DNA from: Croceivirga sp.
GTDB lineage: Bacteria; Bacteroidota; Bacteroidia; Flavobacteriales; Flavobacteriaceae
Assembly (NCBI GenBank): GCA_028281025.1
Contig: JANQKR010000015.1
Span: forward strand, 49,072-113,071
Direction of reading: 5' to 3'
DNA: 64,000 nt
The notes under the pieces were generated by a model, which was not told where the DNA came from, did no database searches, and saw only the letters and a program-made list of their open reading frames with translations. The translations under genes were made by a program, and so were the position numbers. Position 1 is the stretch's first letter. Every line of letters begins with the position of its first letter. Positions 47,801-55,271 of this stretch are shown here, in pieces.

Positions 47801-49103
47801 TTATAGTGAAAACAATGGCAAGGTATTGCCGGGATATACCCAATCCATAGGTTTTATTGGAACGTCCAGACCAACCTTGGGTTTTGTTTTTGGTAGTCAA
47901 AGCAATGTTCGTTTTGAGGCGGCAAGACGCGGATGGTTAACCAATTTTCCAGAATTCAACTCCCAATATTTACAGAACAGTACCAAGAACCTGAACATAA
48001 CCGCTACCGCACAGCCCACACAGGATTTGACCATTGATATATTAGCAGATCGTCAAATTACAAATAGTCTGCAGGAGAACTATGTGCCCGATCTGTGGGC
48101 CCAGGGGCAAACCGGGCTGATCAACGATATGGGTAACTTTAGCATTTCCACCATGATGTTGGGGACGATTTTCAAAAAAAGTGATGAATTTGATTCCCAA
48201 ACCTTTGAGGAATTTAAGGACAACCGATTGACAATTGCCAATAGGATTGTTGCCGATAGGGGAATAAATGTACTGGATAGGGATGAGGAAGGCTTTCCCG
48301 TTGGTTACGGCAAAACAAGTCAAGAAGTGTTGTTGCCGGCCTTTTTTGCAGCCTATACTGGTCAGGACGTGAGTCGGGTAAACCTGGATGCCTTTAGGGA
48401 AATACCTATCCCCAACTGGAACATTAAATATACGGGATTGATGAAAAACAGATGGTTCAAGAAGAAATTCAAACGTTTTTCGCTGCAACACGGTTATCGT
48501 TCGTCCTACAGCGTTAATTCGTTTCAGACCAATCTGGAAAGGGAGCAATTGCTCAATGATGGACTTCCTGCAATTAATTCGGAAACAGGGAACGTATTGC
48601 CGGAAAATATCATCAATAATGTGGTCCTAACGGATGAATTCAACCCCTTGATGCGACTGGACTTTGAAATGAAAAGCTCCTTTAGTGTCCTTGCCGAGGT
48701 TCGTACCGATCGAACATTGTCATTGAGTTTTGATAATAGCCTGCTTACTGAAATCAACGGAAAGGAATACACTTTGGGCCTGGGGTACCGCTTTAAGGAT
48801 GTAAAATTTGTTACCAATATTGGAGGGGAACGAACGCGATTGAAAGGGGATTTAAATATTAGGGCCGATCTATCACTGCGTGACAATATTACCATTATTC
48901 GAAACTTGGATATTGACAACAATCAGATAACCGCGGGCCAGGAATTATGGTCCATTAAATTAAATGCGGATTACGCCTTGAGTCGCAGCCTGAATGCCAT
49001 TTTCTTTTACGATCATTCCTTTTCGCAGTTCAAGGTTTCCACGGCATTTCCACAGACTACCATAAATGCCGGTTTTACGTTAAGGTACAACTTTGGCAAT
49101 TGA
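41892..49103 (+). CDS. sprA: SprA, type IX secretion translocon / gliding motility outer membrane protein
   Basis: 2403 residues. The start is TTG at 41892: an in-frame stop at 41862 and the absence of any ATG before the signal peptide leave no better choice. The signal peptide spans ~1-33 (PLFFVVLLWGLGLHLSAQ). The remainder alternates beta-rich segments with many Asn/Asp turns, as expected for the 36-stranded SprA barrel. Recognisable SprA stretches include FYVNSSFFESVFGGNTIEV near the N-terminus and the closing strand TTINAGFTLRYNFGN. SprA is the outer-membrane channel through which T9SS substrates leave the cell and is needed for gliding in Flavobacterium. It predicts T9SS cargo elsewhere in the genome. 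Confidence 0.95.
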   Translation: MKRGALPQLKPFGFKPLFFVVLLWGLGLHLSAQEANEQAQDSVKTGAALGKILLDNPESIVSKYSYDPKIDRYVYTESVGNFNVNYPLFLTPEQYYDLIQKESMKSYFKEKIDAFTGKKEGSEEARKNLLPNFYVNSSFFESVFGGNTIEVIPQGSVAMDLGVIWQKNDNPALSPRNRTNLSFDFDQRISLSMLGKVGERLQVTANYDTEATFDFQNLVKLDYTPTEDDILRKIEIGNVNMPLNSSLIQGAQSLFGVKTQLQFGRTTVTAVFSEQQSQNNTVVAQGGGTLNEFALTALDYDEDRHFFLAQYFRDNYDRALENYPFINSQVQITRLEVWVTNRNQQTLNVRNVVAIQDLGEGRLGINGQEKTRIQIEGSRLGSPPPAAFFNVMGNGILPRNNANDYDPALIGNGGALNENIRDIATVEQGFNLAATGGYNPNQGFDYAFLENARKLEVVRDYQFNSQLGYISLNQRLSNDEVLAVAFQYTFNGEVFQVGEFANGGIDATTVSGGATPIIENNTLVLKLLKSNITNVDDPIWDLMMKNIYSTGAFQLSQEDFRMNILYTDPTPRNYILPVDPNVGWPSNLEDRILINVFNLDRLNIYNDVQSGGDGFFDYLPGITIDSQTGRIIFTKVEPFGEFLFDLLGGGTYDVENDQGYNVNQQRYVFRNMYAKTKAASLQDAEKNRFQIKGRYKSQGNNGIPIGAFNVPRGSVRVTAGGRQLQEGIDYTVNYQAGTVQLLDPSLEASNTPINISVENNAVFGQQTRRFTGINVEHQFNENFVLGATLLNLNERPLTQKANFGIEPVNNTIFGLNGNFSTELPFLTRLANKLPNIDTDVPSNLSVRGEFAFLSPNSPKNADFQGETTTFLDDFEGAQALIDIRSSLGWFLASPPEEFTEGVTGLDVGFRRAKMSWYTIDPIFYTNQRPSGVTDNDISLNTTRRIFIDEVFPTVDVAQGQTTVQGTLDIAYYPNRKGPYNANPSFEGTPQDNWAGIMRSLSSTNFEQSNVEFVQFWVLDPYVDGQTSEANTGELVLNLGNISEDILKDGRKQYENGLPASTNNEVPRQTIWGQVPSTQSLVYAFDADETNRTQQDLGLDGIDDAQEAAIYNGPADDPALDNYIYYLNREGGILERYLDFNNPQGNSPVAVTNTDRGSTTLPDVEDVDRDLTMNTVNSYFEYRIPIGPNLDTDNPFITDVRFGSTPDLPNGGTLERRWIQFKIPIVFDPNRTDGETQLDPLRRRAIGGAQDFRSISFMRMYMTGFMDDVVLRFATLDLVRGDWRTYTNTLQPGVDDNPGDDGTIADINAVNIEENSQRDPIPYVLPPGVLREQLNNNNTIIRQNEQSLSFLVENLESQDSRGVFKNVNIDVRQYERIKMFMHAEELFEDDYSDNEQPLVGFLRIGTDFSENFYQIERALEFTPFDTSIAEEIWPSVNEIDIDLSDLNKVKSLRIAQRNDGVPLNEIRYYEVINGEVVEVDEFAPRILGVNRIGIKGNPSFGSIRAMMVGIKNTDDLPARGEVWFNELRLAGLDNNGGWAAIAALDANMADFANISATASTSTSGFGTLDQLPNERAREDAISYDVVTNVNVGQLFPKQWGLQIPFNFGISETLITPEFDPVFDDLKLDDLIDAAQTPEDAEQTREQAEDYTKRRSINLIGVRKNRGEEADANFYDIENFTFNYSYNKTNHRDFEIADLQDENVNTGFVYNHNFKPATVAPLAKSDSLLTGKYWQWLKDFNFNVLPTSISLNANYNRSFNQQRFRDVLEPGVEALNLPVLQQRNYLFNWQYALNYSITRSLRLNLTASNNNIVRNYFTSETDLEGRPIIDNSLDLWDGFFDVGEPNRHSQQMQLNYELPFNKFPFLSFINAQYTYTSNFDWQRGGDALIEVAGESINTVQNANTHNLTANLTMQSFYDLIGLKKRSGKLSGGIAPPRGAAEDGKDKKPKGKTTKTWNTLVDILTMVKRVNINYSENNGKVLPGYTQSIGFIGTSRPTLGFVFGSQSNVRFEAARRGWLTNFPEFNSQYLQNSTKNLNITATAQPTQDLTIDILADRQITNSLQENYVPDLWAQGQTGLINDMGNFSISTMMLGTIFKKSDEFDSQTFEEFKDNRLTIANRIVADRGINVLDRDEEGFPVGYGKTSQEVLLPAFFAAYTGQDVSRVNLDAFREIPIPNWNIKYTGLMKNRWFKKKFKRFSLQHGYRSSYSVNSFQTNLEREQLLNDGLPAINSETGNVLPENIINNVVLTDEFNPLMRLDFEMKSSFSVLAEVRTDRTLSLSFDNSLLTEINGKEYTLGLGYRFKDVKFVTNIGGERTRLKGDLNIRADLSLRDNITIIRNLDIDNNQITAGQELWSIKLNADYALSRSLNAIFFYDHSFSQFKVSTAFPQTTINAGFTLRYNFGN

Positions 49104-49147
49104 CCTTCGGGCAAGGGACGGATTATAGTAGAAAAGCCAAAAAACCC

Positions 49148-49177
49148 TTTGCCGATTCCCTTATTAATTTAACTTTG
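49148..49177 (+). promoter_or_regulatory. Promoter of gcvH
   Basis: TTTG at 49148-49151 and TAACTTTG at 49170-49177 with 18 bases between them: the same geometry as the rimP promoter. Predicted start near 49184, about 17 bases before the gcvH ATG. Confidence 0.7.
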
Positions 49178-49200
49178 TCAAGACTCAAAATTAGTTGCAA

Positions 49201-49581
49201 ATGAATATTCCGGTAGAATTAAAATACACCAAAGACCACGAGTGGGTTAAAATTGAAGGTGATGTGGCCACAGTGGGGATTACTGATTTTGCCCAAGGGG
49301 AATTGGGGGACATCGTTTATGTGGAAGTGGAAACCTTGGACGAGACCCTGGACAAGGAAGAAGTCTTTGGTACGGTAGAAGCGGTAAAAACGGTATCCGA
49401 TTTATTTTTGCCCTTAAGCGGTGAGATTATTGAATTTAATGAAAGCCTGGAAGACGAACCGGAAAAGGTGAATTCCGATCCTTATGGAGAAGGATGGATG
49501 ATCAAAATAAAATTGTCAAACCCCGAGGAAGCGGAGGAGTTGCTAAGTGATGGTGACTATAAGGCTTTAATTGGTGCTTAA
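49201..49581 (+). CDS. gcvH: Glycine cleavage system H protein
   Basis: 126 residues, standard length. The lipoylated lysine is Lys63 in [17 protein letters not shown]; the N-terminal [14 protein letters not shown] and [13 protein letters not shown] are family landmarks. It carries the aminomethyl group on its lipoyl arm between the P, T and L proteins of glycine cleavage. ATG 49201 is chosen over TTG 49195. It has its own promoter after sprA and overlaps the vanZ-like gene by eight bases. Confidence 0.97.
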   Translation: MNIPVELKYTKDHEWVKIEGDVATVGITDFAQGELGDIVYVEVETLDETLDKEEVFGTVEAVKTVSDLFLPLSGEIIEFNESLEDEPEKVNSDPYGEGWMIKIKLSNPEEAEELLSDGDYKALIGA

Positions 49582-49960
49582 AAAAAGAAAATTCACAATT
49601 TTGTTCATAGGTTGGCTGGTGTTGATAACATCACTCAGCCTTTTTTCATTTTCATCGGAAAGTGAGGACAGGATATGGTTTCCCAATTTGGACAAAATCG
49701 TACATGTTACGTTTCATTTCTTTTTGGTGGTTTTTGGGGTTTTGTTCCTCAAGGAGAATTTCCACAAACACTTATCCATGGGAAAAAGGGTAGGCTTTCT
49801 CATCGGTTTTTCGATCATTTATGGATTGCTGATCGAGCTGCTCCAATCCATAATGCCCTTTGGTCGCACGGCGGAAATATGGGACGTTTTGGCAAATTTG
49901 ACAGGAGCTGTATTGGGCGGTTTACTCATTCAAAGGTACCGTTCACTCATTGACACATGA
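49574..49960 (+). CDS. VanZ-like small membrane protein
   Basis: 128 residues from GTG 49574 (TTG 49571 is equally in frame). Four hydrophobic helices; the motifs [16 protein letters not shown] and the closing [19 protein letters not shown], with conserved Asp/His and ELLQ, are those of the VanZ family, named after a teicoplanin-resistance accessory protein but mostly of unknown function. It overlaps gcvH by eight bases, so it is co-translated with it. No evidence here for antibiotic resistance. Confidence 0.8.
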   Translation: MLKKRKFTILFIGWLVLITSLSLFSFSSESEDRIWFPNLDKIVHVTFHFFLVVFGVLFLKENFHKHLSMGKRVGFLIGFSIIYGLLIELLQSIMPFGRTAEIWDVLANLTGAVLGGLLIQRYRSLIDT

Positions 49961-50026
49961 AAATGAATGGTTAAATTGTGGCTGTTTTAAATATTTGGTT
50001 AAATTAGCGAAGATTAAAAAAAGGAT

Positions 50027-50731
50027 ATGGAACCAAAAAAGAACCCAAAAGCTGACGTAGGAAGAAATAGTGCCCTGTATTTTGTAATTGGTCTGGCCAT
50101 TGTAATGTTATTGGTATGGAGAGGATTGGAGTGGAAGAAATATGATAAAACCAATGACTACGACATTTCTTTGAATGTTGAGGACCAATTGGACGAAGAA
50201 GTACCTATGACGGAACAGATCAAAACACCGCCACCGCCACCGCCTCCGGCCGCTCCGGAAGTAATTGAGGTTGTTGAAGATGAAGAGGAGGTAGAGGAAA
50301 CGGTTATAGAGTCTACAGAGACCAGTCAGGAAGAAGAGGTTATGGAAGTGGAAGAAGTGGAAGTGGAAGAAGTGGAAGAAGATATTTCGGTTCCTTTTGC
50401 CGTAATTGAGGACGTGCCCGTATTTCCAGGTTGCGAAGGTTCAAGCAATAAAAAGGCATGCTTTCAGGAAATGATGCAAAAGCACATTCGTAAGAATTTC
50501 AGGTATCCTGAAATTGCCCAGGAAATGGGAATCCAGGGAAGGGTAGCCGTTATGTTCACCATTCAGAAGGATGGTAGCATAGGTAATGTTAGACTAAGGG
50601 GTCCGGACAAAAATTTGGAAGCTGAGGCAAGAAGGATCATAGAAAAACTACCCAAGATGACTCCCGGAAAGCAAAGGGGAAGAGCAGTGAAAGTTCCATT
50701 CAGTATTCCTATCAACTTTAAGTTGCAGTAA
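50027..50731 (+). CDS. TonB-family energy-transducer protein
   Basis: 234 residues: one membrane anchor (~17-33), a Pro run (seven consecutive Pro at ~67-73), a strongly acidic spacer with tandem Glu-Val-Glu-Glu units (~88-122), then a C-terminal TonB domain (~130-234: FQEMMQKHIRKNFRYPEIAQ ... GRVAVMFTIQKDGSIG). Such proteins couple the inner-membrane proton gradient to outer-membrane transporters. A Cys pair (GCEGSSNKKAC) in front of the TonB domain is typical of the Bacteroidota forms. No ExbB/ExbD genes are adjacent. A strong terminator follows. Confidence 0.9.
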   Translation: MEPKKNPKADVGRNSALYFVIGLAIVMLLVWRGLEWKKYDKTNDYDISLNVEDQLDEEVPMTEQIKTPPPPPPPAAPEVIEVVEDEEEVEETVIESTETSQEEEVMEVEEVEVEEVEEDISVPFAVIEDVPVFPGCEGSSNKKACFQEMMQKHIRKNFRYPEIAQEMGIQGRVAVMFTIQKDGSIGNVRLRGPDKNLEAEARRIIEKLPKMTPGKQRGRAVKVPFSIPINFKLQ

Positions 50732-50752
50732 GTAAGGCTAAAATTAAACTAG

Positions 50753-50784
50753 TACAAAAAACCGACGCAAGTCGGTTTTTTGTA
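50753..50784 (+). terminator. Intrinsic terminator after the TonB gene
   Basis: A 14-base perfect stem (50753-50766 with 50771-50784) with a GCAA tetraloop; the right arm contains six T. The symmetric A/T flanks mean it could work in both directions. Confidence 0.93.
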
Positions 50785-50801
50785 TTGTATAAAATGGGCT
50801 G

Positions 50802-50832
50802 TTGCATGAAAAAGGCTTCGGGTGTATCTTTG
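50802..50832 (+). promoter_or_regulatory. Promoter of the ctaB/cox block
   Basis: TTG at 50802-50804 and TATCTTTG at 50825-50832, 20 bases apart, just after the terminator and about 20 bases before ctaB. Start of transcription expected near 50839. Confidence 0.65.
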
Positions 50833-50851
50833 CAGGCCAATACACAACTGG

Positions 50852-51748
50852 ATGAAGTCTGCCGTAGGAACGCTTAACAAATCTTGGGCTCTGGTCTTTT
50901 CGGATTTTAAGGAATTGACCAAAGTACGTCTCGCCGTAAGCGTGGTCTTCTCTTCCATTGCGGGTTATTTTCTTGGTGCTTACCAAATAGAATTGTTTTC
51001 CGTTATACTTTTGGCCTTTGGCGGGTATTGTATGGTAGGTGCTTCCAATGCCTACAATCAAATTATCGAGAAGGACCTGGATGCATTGATGAAGCGCACC
51101 AGGAACAGACCCCTGCCGGCAGGAAGAATCACGGTTTCAATGGCCCTTGTCACGGCCATTACGATGACCATCTTAGGCATTGTCTCACTCTATTTGCTCA
51201 ACCCAAAAACGGCATTGTTTGGCGCAATTTCCATTTTTTTGTACACCAGTGTCTATACCCCTTTAAAAACCATTACCCCATTATCCGTTTTTGTAGGGGC
51301 AATTCCAGGGGCCATACCATTTATGTTGGGGTGGGTGGCTGCTACAAATAGCTTTGGGATTGAACCTGGCACCCTCTTCATGATTCAGTTTTTTTGGCAA
51401 TTCCCCCATTTTTGGGCTCTGGGATGGATGTTGGATGATGACTACAAAAGGGGAGGTTTCAAAATGCTTCCTACGGGAAGTAAGGATACCGGAACCGCAC
51501 TCCAAATTATTTTGTACACCATTTGGATGATTGTCATTTCCATAATGCCCGTTTTCGGTTTTACCGGAAGGTTGCTATTGTCCGTACCGGCGGCGGTCAT
51601 TGTTTTTATGATGGGATTGGGAATGTTGTTTTTTGCCTTTAAACTCTATGAAAATAGGGATAATACATCTGCCAGAAAGCTAATGTTGGCCAGTGTATCT
51701 TACATCACGTTGATGCAGGTGGTCTTTGTAATCGATAAATTTATTTAG
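50852..51748 (+). CDS. ctaB: Protohaem IX farnesyltransferase (haem O synthase)
   Basis: 298 residues from ATG 50852; TTG 50822 lies upstream of the predicted transcript start and is rejected. About eight or nine membrane helices of the UbiA prenyltransferase fold with NQIIEKDLD and RTRNRPLPAG (first Asp-rich motif) and WMLDDDYKRGGFKMLP (second). It farnesylates haem b to haem O, the precursor of haem A for the aa3 oxidase encoded at 26035-29036. First gene of the oxidase assembly block; the next start is 2 bases after its stop. Confidence 0.95.
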   Translation: MKSAVGTLNKSWALVFSDFKELTKVRLAVSVVFSSIAGYFLGAYQIELFSVILLAFGGYCMVGASNAYNQIIEKDLDALMKRTRNRPLPAGRITVSMALVTAITMTILGIVSLYLLNPKTALFGAISIFLYTSVYTPLKTITPLSVFVGAIPGAIPFMLGWVAATNSFGIEPGTLFMIQFFWQFPHFWALGWMLDDDYKRGGFKMLPTGSKDTGTALQIILYTIWMIVISIMPVFGFTGRLLLSVPAAVIVFMMGLGMLFFAFKLYENRDNTSARKLMLASVSYITLMQVVFVIDKFI

Positions 51749-51750
51749 AC

Positions 51751-52338
51751 ATGGGAGTGGACTTGACCCAAGGTACACCACAGGAAAAAAATGCACGGGC
51801 AAAAAAGATGATGCTCTGGTTCGGCATTGTGAGCTTAATTATGGCCTTTGCCGGGTGGACCAGTGCTTACATTGTAAGTAGTAAACGAAAGGACTGGCTG
51901 GAGACCATTGAATTGCCCCAGGCCTTTTTTATAAGCACGGCAATTATCCTGATCAGTAGTCTTACCTATATTTTGGCGAAAAGAGCAGTAAGGAAAAATA
52001 GCCAAAAAATGGCCACAAGATGGTTGTTGGCCACTTTGGCATTGGGGATAGTATTTATAGTACTACAATTCTATGGGTTTTCCCAAATGTTGGGAAGCGG
52101 CTATTATTTTACAGGCCCTACCAGTAACATAAAAATGTCCTATGTTTTTTTGATTGCCTTTGTGCACATTCTTCACGTGGTCGCAGGATTGATCTCATTA
52201 TTGGTAGTGCTGTTCAAACAAATAAAGGGCAAATACACACCAAATAACACATTGGGACTGGAACTGGGGGCCACTTTCTGGCACTTCCTGGATTTCTTAT
52301 GGGTGTATTTAATATTGTTTATGTTCTTTGTAAAATAA
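51751..52338 (+). CDS. Cytochrome c oxidase subunit III-like protein (first copy)
   Basis: 195 residues with five membrane helices and the COX3 landmarks YYFTGPTSNIKMSYVFLIAFVH (split here) and the closing ATFWHFLDFLWVYLILFMF, where WHFLDFLW is the family signature. It belongs to the short five-helix form of subunit III. Two bases after ctaB. A second, longer subunit III gene follows; both are normally present together in Bacteroidota. Confidence 0.9.
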   Translation: MGVDLTQGTPQEKNARAKKMMLWFGIVSLIMAFAGWTSAYIVSSKRKDWLETIELPQAFFISTAIILISSLTYILAKRAVRKNSQKMATRWLLATLALGIVFIVLQFYGFSQMLGSGYYFTGPTSNIKMSYVFLIAFVHILHVVAGLISLLVVLFKQIKGKYTPNNTLGLELGATFWHFLDFLWVYLILFMFFVK

Positions 52339-52393
52339 ATCAAGGATTGTGAAGTTTTCTTTGGACTGCCCTTTTATTAAAGGAGAAAACGGT

Positions 52394-52401
52394 TATTTTT
52401 G
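52394..52401 (+). promoter_or_regulatory. Possible -7 box between the two coxIII genes
   Basis: TATTTTTG fits TAnnTTTG and lies 29 bases before the second subunit III gene; no -33 element at the right distance. Possibly an internal promoter. Confidence 0.35.
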
Positions 52402-52430
52402 CTGAAATCTTATTAAAAAGAAAGAGTTTC

Positions 52431-53405
52431 ATGGACACTACGGTAACTACCGATTCTGGAGAAAACGTTTGGGGAGGTGGCAACAGACCACTGGGAGCGA
52501 GTTATGGAAAACTTATGATGTGGTTTTTTATAGTCTCGGATGCATTGACCTTCTCCGGATTTCTTGCGGCTTATGGTTTTTCAAGGTTCAAATTCATAGA
52601 GACCTGGCCCATTGCCGATGAGGTATTTACCCACATTCCCTTTTTTCATGGGAATTTCCCCATGATCTATGTAGCGTTCATGACCTTTATCCTTATTATG
52701 TCTTCCGTGACCATGGTACTGGCGGTGGATGCCGGACATAACATGAAGCAGAACAAGGTAATACTCTACTTGTTTTTGACCATTATTGGTGGTGCAATTT
52801 TCGTTGGCTCCCAAGCGTGGGAGTGGGCCACCTTTATAAAAGGGGATTATGGAGCTTTGGAGACCAAAGGGGGAAGGGTCCTTCAGTTTGTAAATGCAGA
52901 GACGGGCGAACGTGCGGCCCTGGCGGATTTTTCCACCACACTGCCGGAGGACCGAATAAAGCATACCAGTAGTGAAGGGATATGGTTTGAAAAAGAAGGT
53001 TACCAAACGTCCTACTCCTTAAATGAGGTTGTTGAAGGTTTTAAATCGAACCCATCCATATTGATCAGAACGGAGAAAATCAATGAAGAAGGTGAAAAGA
53101 CCGTTCTGGACAGAAAACAATCGCTGGCCAGGTTAAAGGACGCTGTGCGTGTAGTTGAAGGGGCCAATCTTATTCGCAATGAATACGGTAGCCGCTTATT
53201 TGCCGACTTTTTCTTCTTTATTACCGGTTTTCACGGTTTCCACGTATTCTCTGGTGTGGTATTCAATATTATCATATTCTTTAATGTGATATTGGGAACC
53301 TATGAGAGAAGGGGCCATTATGAAATGGTGGAGAAGGTAGGACTCTACTGGCACTTTGTGGATTTGGTTTGGGTATTTGTATTTACGTTCTTTTACCTGG
53401 TATAA
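52431..53405 (+). CDS. Cytochrome c oxidase subunit III (second copy, with hydrophilic insertion)
   Basis: 324 residues. Three helices (~24-49, ~78-100, ~108-136) carry the N-terminal COX3 pattern, and the last two (~254-285, ~300-322) carry FITGFHGFHVFSG and YWHFVDLVWVFVF. Between helices three and four lies a polar insertion of ~115 residues (137-253) rich in Glu, Lys and Thr with no Cys, not found in standard subunit III. Its side of the membrane and role are unknown. Subunit III shapes oxygen access and stabilises the oxidase. Confidence 0.92.
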   Translation: MDTTVTTDSGENVWGGGNRPLGASYGKLMMWFFIVSDALTFSGFLAAYGFSRFKFIETWPIADEVFTHIPFFHGNFPMIYVAFMTFILIMSSVTMVLAVDAGHNMKQNKVILYLFLTIIGGAIFVGSQAWEWATFIKGDYGALETKGGRVLQFVNAETGERAALADFSTTLPEDRIKHTSSEGIWFEKEGYQTSYSLNEVVEGFKSNPSILIRTEKINEEGEKTVLDRKQSLARLKDAVRVVEGANLIRNEYGSRLFADFFFFITGFHGFHVFSGVVFNIIIFFNVILGTYERRGHYEMVEKVGLYWHFVDLVWVFVFTFFYLV

Positions 53406-53458
53406 ATTATAGGCATTCCGATTACGGTTGGAATTTAAAAAATTGTTTGAGATAACTT

Positions 53459-53842
53459 ATGGCACACGAACATAAACTAGAAATTTTTAGAGGACTGTTG
53501 AAATTTAAGTCCAACACTCAAAAAATCTGGGGCGTCCTTATCTTTTTGTCCATCGTAACTGCGGTGGAGGTATTGTTGGGGATATTTAAACCGGCTATTT
53601 TGGTAGGAAATTATTTTCTGGACATGAAGCTCCTCAACTGGATTTTCATTGTCCTTACCTTGGTGAAAGCGTATTATATCGCTTGGGATTTCATGCATCT
53701 TCGGGATGAAAAAAGCTCGCTCCGAAGGACCATTGTATGGACTCCTGTTTTCCTGGTCTCTTACCTTATTTTTATCTTGCTTTTTGAGGCCACTTATGTT
53801 TTCGAGGTTTTTAGGGACGGTTTCCTGGCCTGGGATTTTTAA
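53459..53842 (+). CDS. Cytochrome c oxidase subunit IV family protein
   Basis: 127 residues with three membrane helices (~22-42, ~58-76, ~91-113) and the family pattern VLTLVKAYYIAWDFMHLRDE. Prokaryotic subunit IV (COX4_pro) is a small structural subunit. It ends the subunit part of the block and is followed 20 bases on by a strong terminator. Confidence 0.88.
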   Translation: MAHEHKLEIFRGLLKFKSNTQKIWGVLIFLSIVTAVEVLLGIFKPAILVGNYFLDMKLLNWIFIVLTLVKAYYIAWDFMHLRDEKSSLRRTIVWTPVFLVSYLIFILLFEATYVFEVFRDGFLAWDF

Positions 53843-53862
53843 ACTCGGGATTAACAAGTTTT

Positions 53863-53889
53863 AAGGCGGTCAAAAGACCGCCTTTTTTT
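53863..53889 (+). terminator. Intrinsic terminator after coxIV
   Basis: AAGGCGGTC (53863-53871), loop AAAA, GACCGCCTT (53876-53884), then a T-run. Perfect nine-base stem. Confidence 0.93.
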
Positions 53890-53896
53890 ATTTTTG
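53889..53896 (+). promoter_or_regulatory. -7 box fused to the end of the terminator
   Basis: TATTTTTG overlaps the last T of the terminator and matches TAnnTTTG. It should start a transcript near 53903, supporting the GTG at 53915 as the next start codon; the -33 region would fall inside the terminator stem. Confidence 0.5.
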
Positions 53897-53914
53897 CATA
53901 CCAACACTAACGCT

Positions 53915-54547
53915 GTGAAAAAGACTTTTGTCCTGGTTGTGCTTTTCATTTTTCCTTTGGTGGCGTATCTCTTCTTCGCTTCCGGGGTGAATAATTTCGG
54001 CCGCTTACCCATACTCACGGAAAATATTGATGATATCTCTTCAATAGATCCCTCAAAAACATTGGACGGAAAAATTACCATCCTTGGATTTTTGGGGAAT
54101 CGGTTGGAAAACCAAAAAACGATCGCCCTAAACCTTAACCAAAAAATATATAAACCCTTTTTTGAGTTCACTGACTTTCAGTTTGTGATGTTGGTCCCAA
54201 AGGGCATGGAGGATAAGGCGGAGGAGTTAAAATATGAATTGAGCCAACTGGAAGATATTTCCAGATGGAACTTTGTTTTTGCCGAGGACGTTCAGATTCA
54301 GCAAGTGTTTTCAAGTTTACATACGAATTTGAGCTTAGGGAGTGATATGGGTTCTCCCTATGTTTTCATTATTGATAAGGACAGAAACCTTAGGGGAAGG
54401 GACGATGACGAGGATGAAGGGGTGAAATATGGATTTAAGGCCACTTCGGTTGCTGAACTCAATAATAAAATGGAAGACGATGTAAAAATAATTCTAGCGG
54501 AATATCGTCTTGCACTAAAAAAGAACAATGCCTCAAGGAGCAAGTAA
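53915..54547 (+). CDS. Membrane-anchored SCO/thioredoxin-like protein lacking cysteines
   Basis: 210 residues from GTG 53915 (the in-frame TTG at 53894 lies in the -7 box). One N-terminal anchor (~4-23), then a domain whose order resembles SCO1/redoxins: DGKITILGFLGN where SCO has its first strand, and SPYVFIIDKDRNLRG where SCO has its late strand and turn. The CxxxC copper site is absent and no cysteine is present in the protein. Its last 20 bases overlap the sco1 gene, so the two are co-translated. A structural or regulatory partner of SCO1 is the natural guess; not shown. Confidence 0.65.
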   Translation: MKKTFVLVVLFIFPLVAYLFFASGVNNFGRLPILTENIDDISSIDPSKTLDGKITILGFLGNRLENQKTIALNLNQKIYKPFFEFTDFQFVMLVPKGMEDKAEELKYELSQLEDISRWNFVFAEDVQIQQVFSSLHTNLSLGSDMGSPYVFIIDKDRNLRGRDDDEDEGVKYGFKATSVAELNNKMEDDVKIILAEYRLALKKNNASRSK

Positions 54548-55271
54548 CAAAAAAAAGTATACCTACGTCTGGGTTTCTGCAGTAATCCTTGTCTTTGGGA
54601 TTTTTACCGTAAAGGAAGTTGCGGAACGTATAAATAACGACAGTCTGGTGGACAAGGACCGGATGATAGGGACATCGGCCATTGATGACCTGTCCTACAT
54701 AGTCAATAACGGCCAAAAGCGAAAGGTTCCCAATTTTTCCTTTATCAATCAGGATAGTGTATTAGTCACCAACAAGGACTACCTGGGTAAGGTTTACGTG
54801 GTTGATTTCTTTTTTACCACATGTCCTACAATTTGTCCAACAATGACCCAAAACCTGGTGGAATTGCAGGAAACCTTTAGGGAAAAGAATGATTTTGCCG
54901 TAGCATCCTTTACCATTAATCCCCGCTATGATACGCCACATGTGTTAAAAAAGTACAGTGAAAAATATGGGGTAAACAACCCAAATTGGCATTTGCTTAC
55001 AGGGGAACAGGAAAAAATATATGAATTGGCAAGGGAAGGCTTTTATATTTTGGCCAGCGAAGCGGAGGATGCCCCTGGGGGATTTGAACATTCCGGAATG
55101 TTCGCCTTGGTCGATAAGGAAGGTTACATCCGTTCAAGGCTAGATCGGTTTGGCAATCCCTTGATCTATTACAGGGGAACGATCACCGAAAAACAGGGAA
55201 CGAACCAAGAAGGGGAGCCCCAACAAATCACGATGTTGAAAGAAGACATTAAAAAGTTATTGGAAGAATAA
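54528..55271 (+). CDS. SCO1/SenC copper chaperone for cytochrome c oxidase
   Basis: 247 residues: an N-terminal membrane anchor (~11-30), then a thioredoxin-like SCO domain with the copper motif CPTICP (Cys99, Cys103) in VDFFFTTCPTICPTM and the third ligand His188 in EHSGMFALVD. SCO proteins deliver copper to, and reduce, the CuA site of subunit II, here coxB. It overlaps the cysteine-free SCO-like gene by 20 bases and touches the DUF420 gene by one base. Confidence 0.93.
   Translation: MPQGASNKKKYTYVWVSAVILVFGIFTVKEVAERINNDSLVDKDRMIGTSAIDDLSYIVNNGQKRKVPNFSFINQDSVLVTNKDYLGKVYVVDFFFTTCPTICPTMTQNLVELQETFREKNDFAVASFTINPRYDTPHVLKKYSEKYGVNNPNWHLLTGEQEKIYELAREGFYILASEAEDAPGGFEHSGMFALVDKEGYIRSRLDRFGNPLIYYRGTITEKQGTNQEGEPQQITMLKEDIKKLLEE

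Noticed and set aside
50341..50381. Tandem GAAGTGGAA units
   Set aside because: Explained by the Glu/Val-rich spacer of the TonB-like protein; in frame and coding, not an independent repeat element.
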